Positions 4,720-5,400 of a stretch of 5,400 nucleotides of DNA are shown here, piece by piece. The notes below the pieces were generated by a model. The model was not told the origin of the DNA. It did no database searches and worked only from the letters and a program-made list of their open reading frames with translations. This DNA is from GCA-2746795 sp046496595. GTDB taxonomy: Bacteria; Chloroflexota; Anaerolineae; Promineifilales; Promineifilaceae. The translations under genes were made by a program, and so were the position numbers. The stretch is taken from the NCBI GenBank assembly GCA_046496595.1, contig JAWOGU010000717.1:1-5400 (forward strand). The letters run 5' to 3'. Position 1 is the stretch's first letter. Each line of letters begins with the position of its first letter.

Positions 4720-5313
4720 ATGGTTGAAAATTGGGAAAAATTAGAGACGGAGCCGTTGGCCGATTATCGCATTTTTACGGTGCGGCAGGATACGCGCCGC
4801 TCGCCGCGCACCGGCAATGAGCATTCGTTTTATGTCTTGGAAGCGCCGGACTGGATTAACATCATCCCCATCACGCCGGAGGGGAAGGTGGTGTTTATCC
4901 ACCAGTTCCGGCATGGCACGGAAGATGTGACGTTGGAAGTGCCGGGCGGCATGGTGGATAACACGGATGGCGACGCGGGGGAAGCGGCGCGGCGGGAGAT
5001 GCTGGAGGAAACGGGTTACGACGCTGATCAGATAATCCATCTTGGCACGGTAGCGCCCAATCCGGCGTTTCTCAACAACCGCTGCCATTCTTACCTGGCG
5101 CTGAATGCGCGCTGGCGGCGGCAGCCGGAGTTTGACGGCGGGGAAGATATTGCGGTGGAGGAAATTCCATTAACGGCCGTTCCCGACCTTATCGCCAACG
5201 GCCAAATCACCCACTCGCTGGTAGTCTGCGCCTTTTACCATCTGGATCATTTGCTGCAGCGTGAACCAGACCTGTTCAAACAGTCACAAGGAGAAAACCC
5301 TAATCGCTCATGA
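4720..5313 (+). CDS. Nudix hydrolase, ADP-ribose pyrophosphatase-like (NudF type)
   Basis: This 197-residue protein has the layout of ADP-ribose pyrophosphatases, which split ADP-ribose into AMP and ribose 5-phosphate. An N-terminal strand domain (residues 10-45) precedes WINIIPITPEGKVVFIHQFRHG and EVPGGMVD. The Nudix box has Gly76-Gly77, a DNTDGD loop one residue longer than the common form with Asp in place of the first Glu, and an intact metal site REMLEETGY (92-100). PNPAFLNNRCHSYLAL (113-128) matches the typical region after the box. The exact substrate is not provable from sequence. Start evidence is GAGG at 4711-4714, five bases before the ATG, and a good promoter at 4650-4678. The stop overlaps the next gene by ATGA. 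A copy of AACGGCCGTT encodes TAV at residues 152-154. Confidence 0.93.
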   Translation: MVENWEKLETEPLADYRIFTVRQDTRRSPRTGNEHSFYVLEAPDWINIIPITPEGKVVFIHQFRHGTEDVTLEVPGGMVDNTDGDAGEAARREMLEETGYDADQIIHLGTVAPNPAFLNNRCHSYLALNARWRRQPEFDGGEDIAVEEIPLTAVPDLIANGQITHSLVVCAFYHLDHLLQREPDLFKQSQGENPNRS

Positions 5314-5400
5314 ACAATTTTGATCCATCATCCTGGTTTTCTGAAGTTTCTTTTAACGGACTGCTGCATATTGCGGCCGCCATTGTGGTGGTTTTGGCAG
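5310..5400 (+). CDS. Membrane protein, N-terminus only (runs off the right edge)
   Basis: The ATG at 5310 overlaps the TGA of the Nudix gene (ATGA) and the frame stays open to the window edge, giving about 30 residues: MNNFDPSSWFSEVSF, then GLLHIAAAIVVVLA. The second part looks like the start of a first membrane segment. An AAGGAG at 5288-5293 is 16 bases from the ATG, too far for a standard ribosome-binding site, so coupling to the upstream gene is likely. An N-terminus of this type is seen in small mechanosensitive channels among others, but too little is visible to name it. Confidence 0.65.
   Translation, partial: MNNFDPSSWFSEVSFNGLLHIAAAIVVVLA

Overview
The window looks like chromosomal DNA of a moderately GC-rich bacterium, most probably a Chloroflexota member of the Anaerolineae/Caldilineae kind. 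This placement is an inference from style, not from a marker gene. It rests on Pro/Thr/Ala-rich extracytoplasmic linkers, short degenerate 7-8 bp repeat arrays between genes, several start codons without a Shine-Dalgarno sequence, and a very abundant 10-bp palindrome, AACGGCCGTT.

Layout. Positions 1-807 (minus strand) hold two tandem, paralogous, membrane-anchored proteins of unknown function joined by an ATGA overlap; the second runs off the left edge. Positions 808-1025 are intergenic, with a 15-unit octamer array whose orientation flips halfway and the intrinsic terminator of the tRNA. A complete tRNA-Leu(CAA) lies at 1026-1110 (minus), and its textbook sigma70 promoter overlaps the start codon of the divergent sigma gene. 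Positions 1162-2750 (plus) encode an ECF sigma factor and its likely membrane-bound anti-sigma partner, separated by a heptamer array followed by an octamer array. A zinc-ribbon Nudix hydrolase follows at 2805-3326. After a convergent gap at 3327-3431, with a possible small repeat element, two overlapping minus-strand genes at 3432-4591 encode proteins that each appear to join an XRE-type helix-turn-helix to an Hfq/Sm-like domain. A divergent promoter region at 4592-4719 leads to an ADP-ribose-pyrophosphatase-like Nudix hydrolase (4720-5313), which overlaps by ATGA the start of a membrane protein cut off by the right edge.

How the genes may work together. The sigma/anti-sigma pair is a conventional envelope signalling module. 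The most unusual content is the pair of putative DNA-binding plus Sm-like proteins, translationally coupled and flanked by two Nudix hydrolases. They may be regulators that touch both DNA and RNA. The Hfq assignment comes from hand alignment (spacing of the Sm1 motif and a QRHAV match to the Hfq YKHAI motif) and needs a profile or structure test. The second notable signal is AACGGCCGTT: nine exact copies in 5.4 kb, all inside genes, read in all three codon frames and on both strands, which points to selection or mobility at the DNA level.
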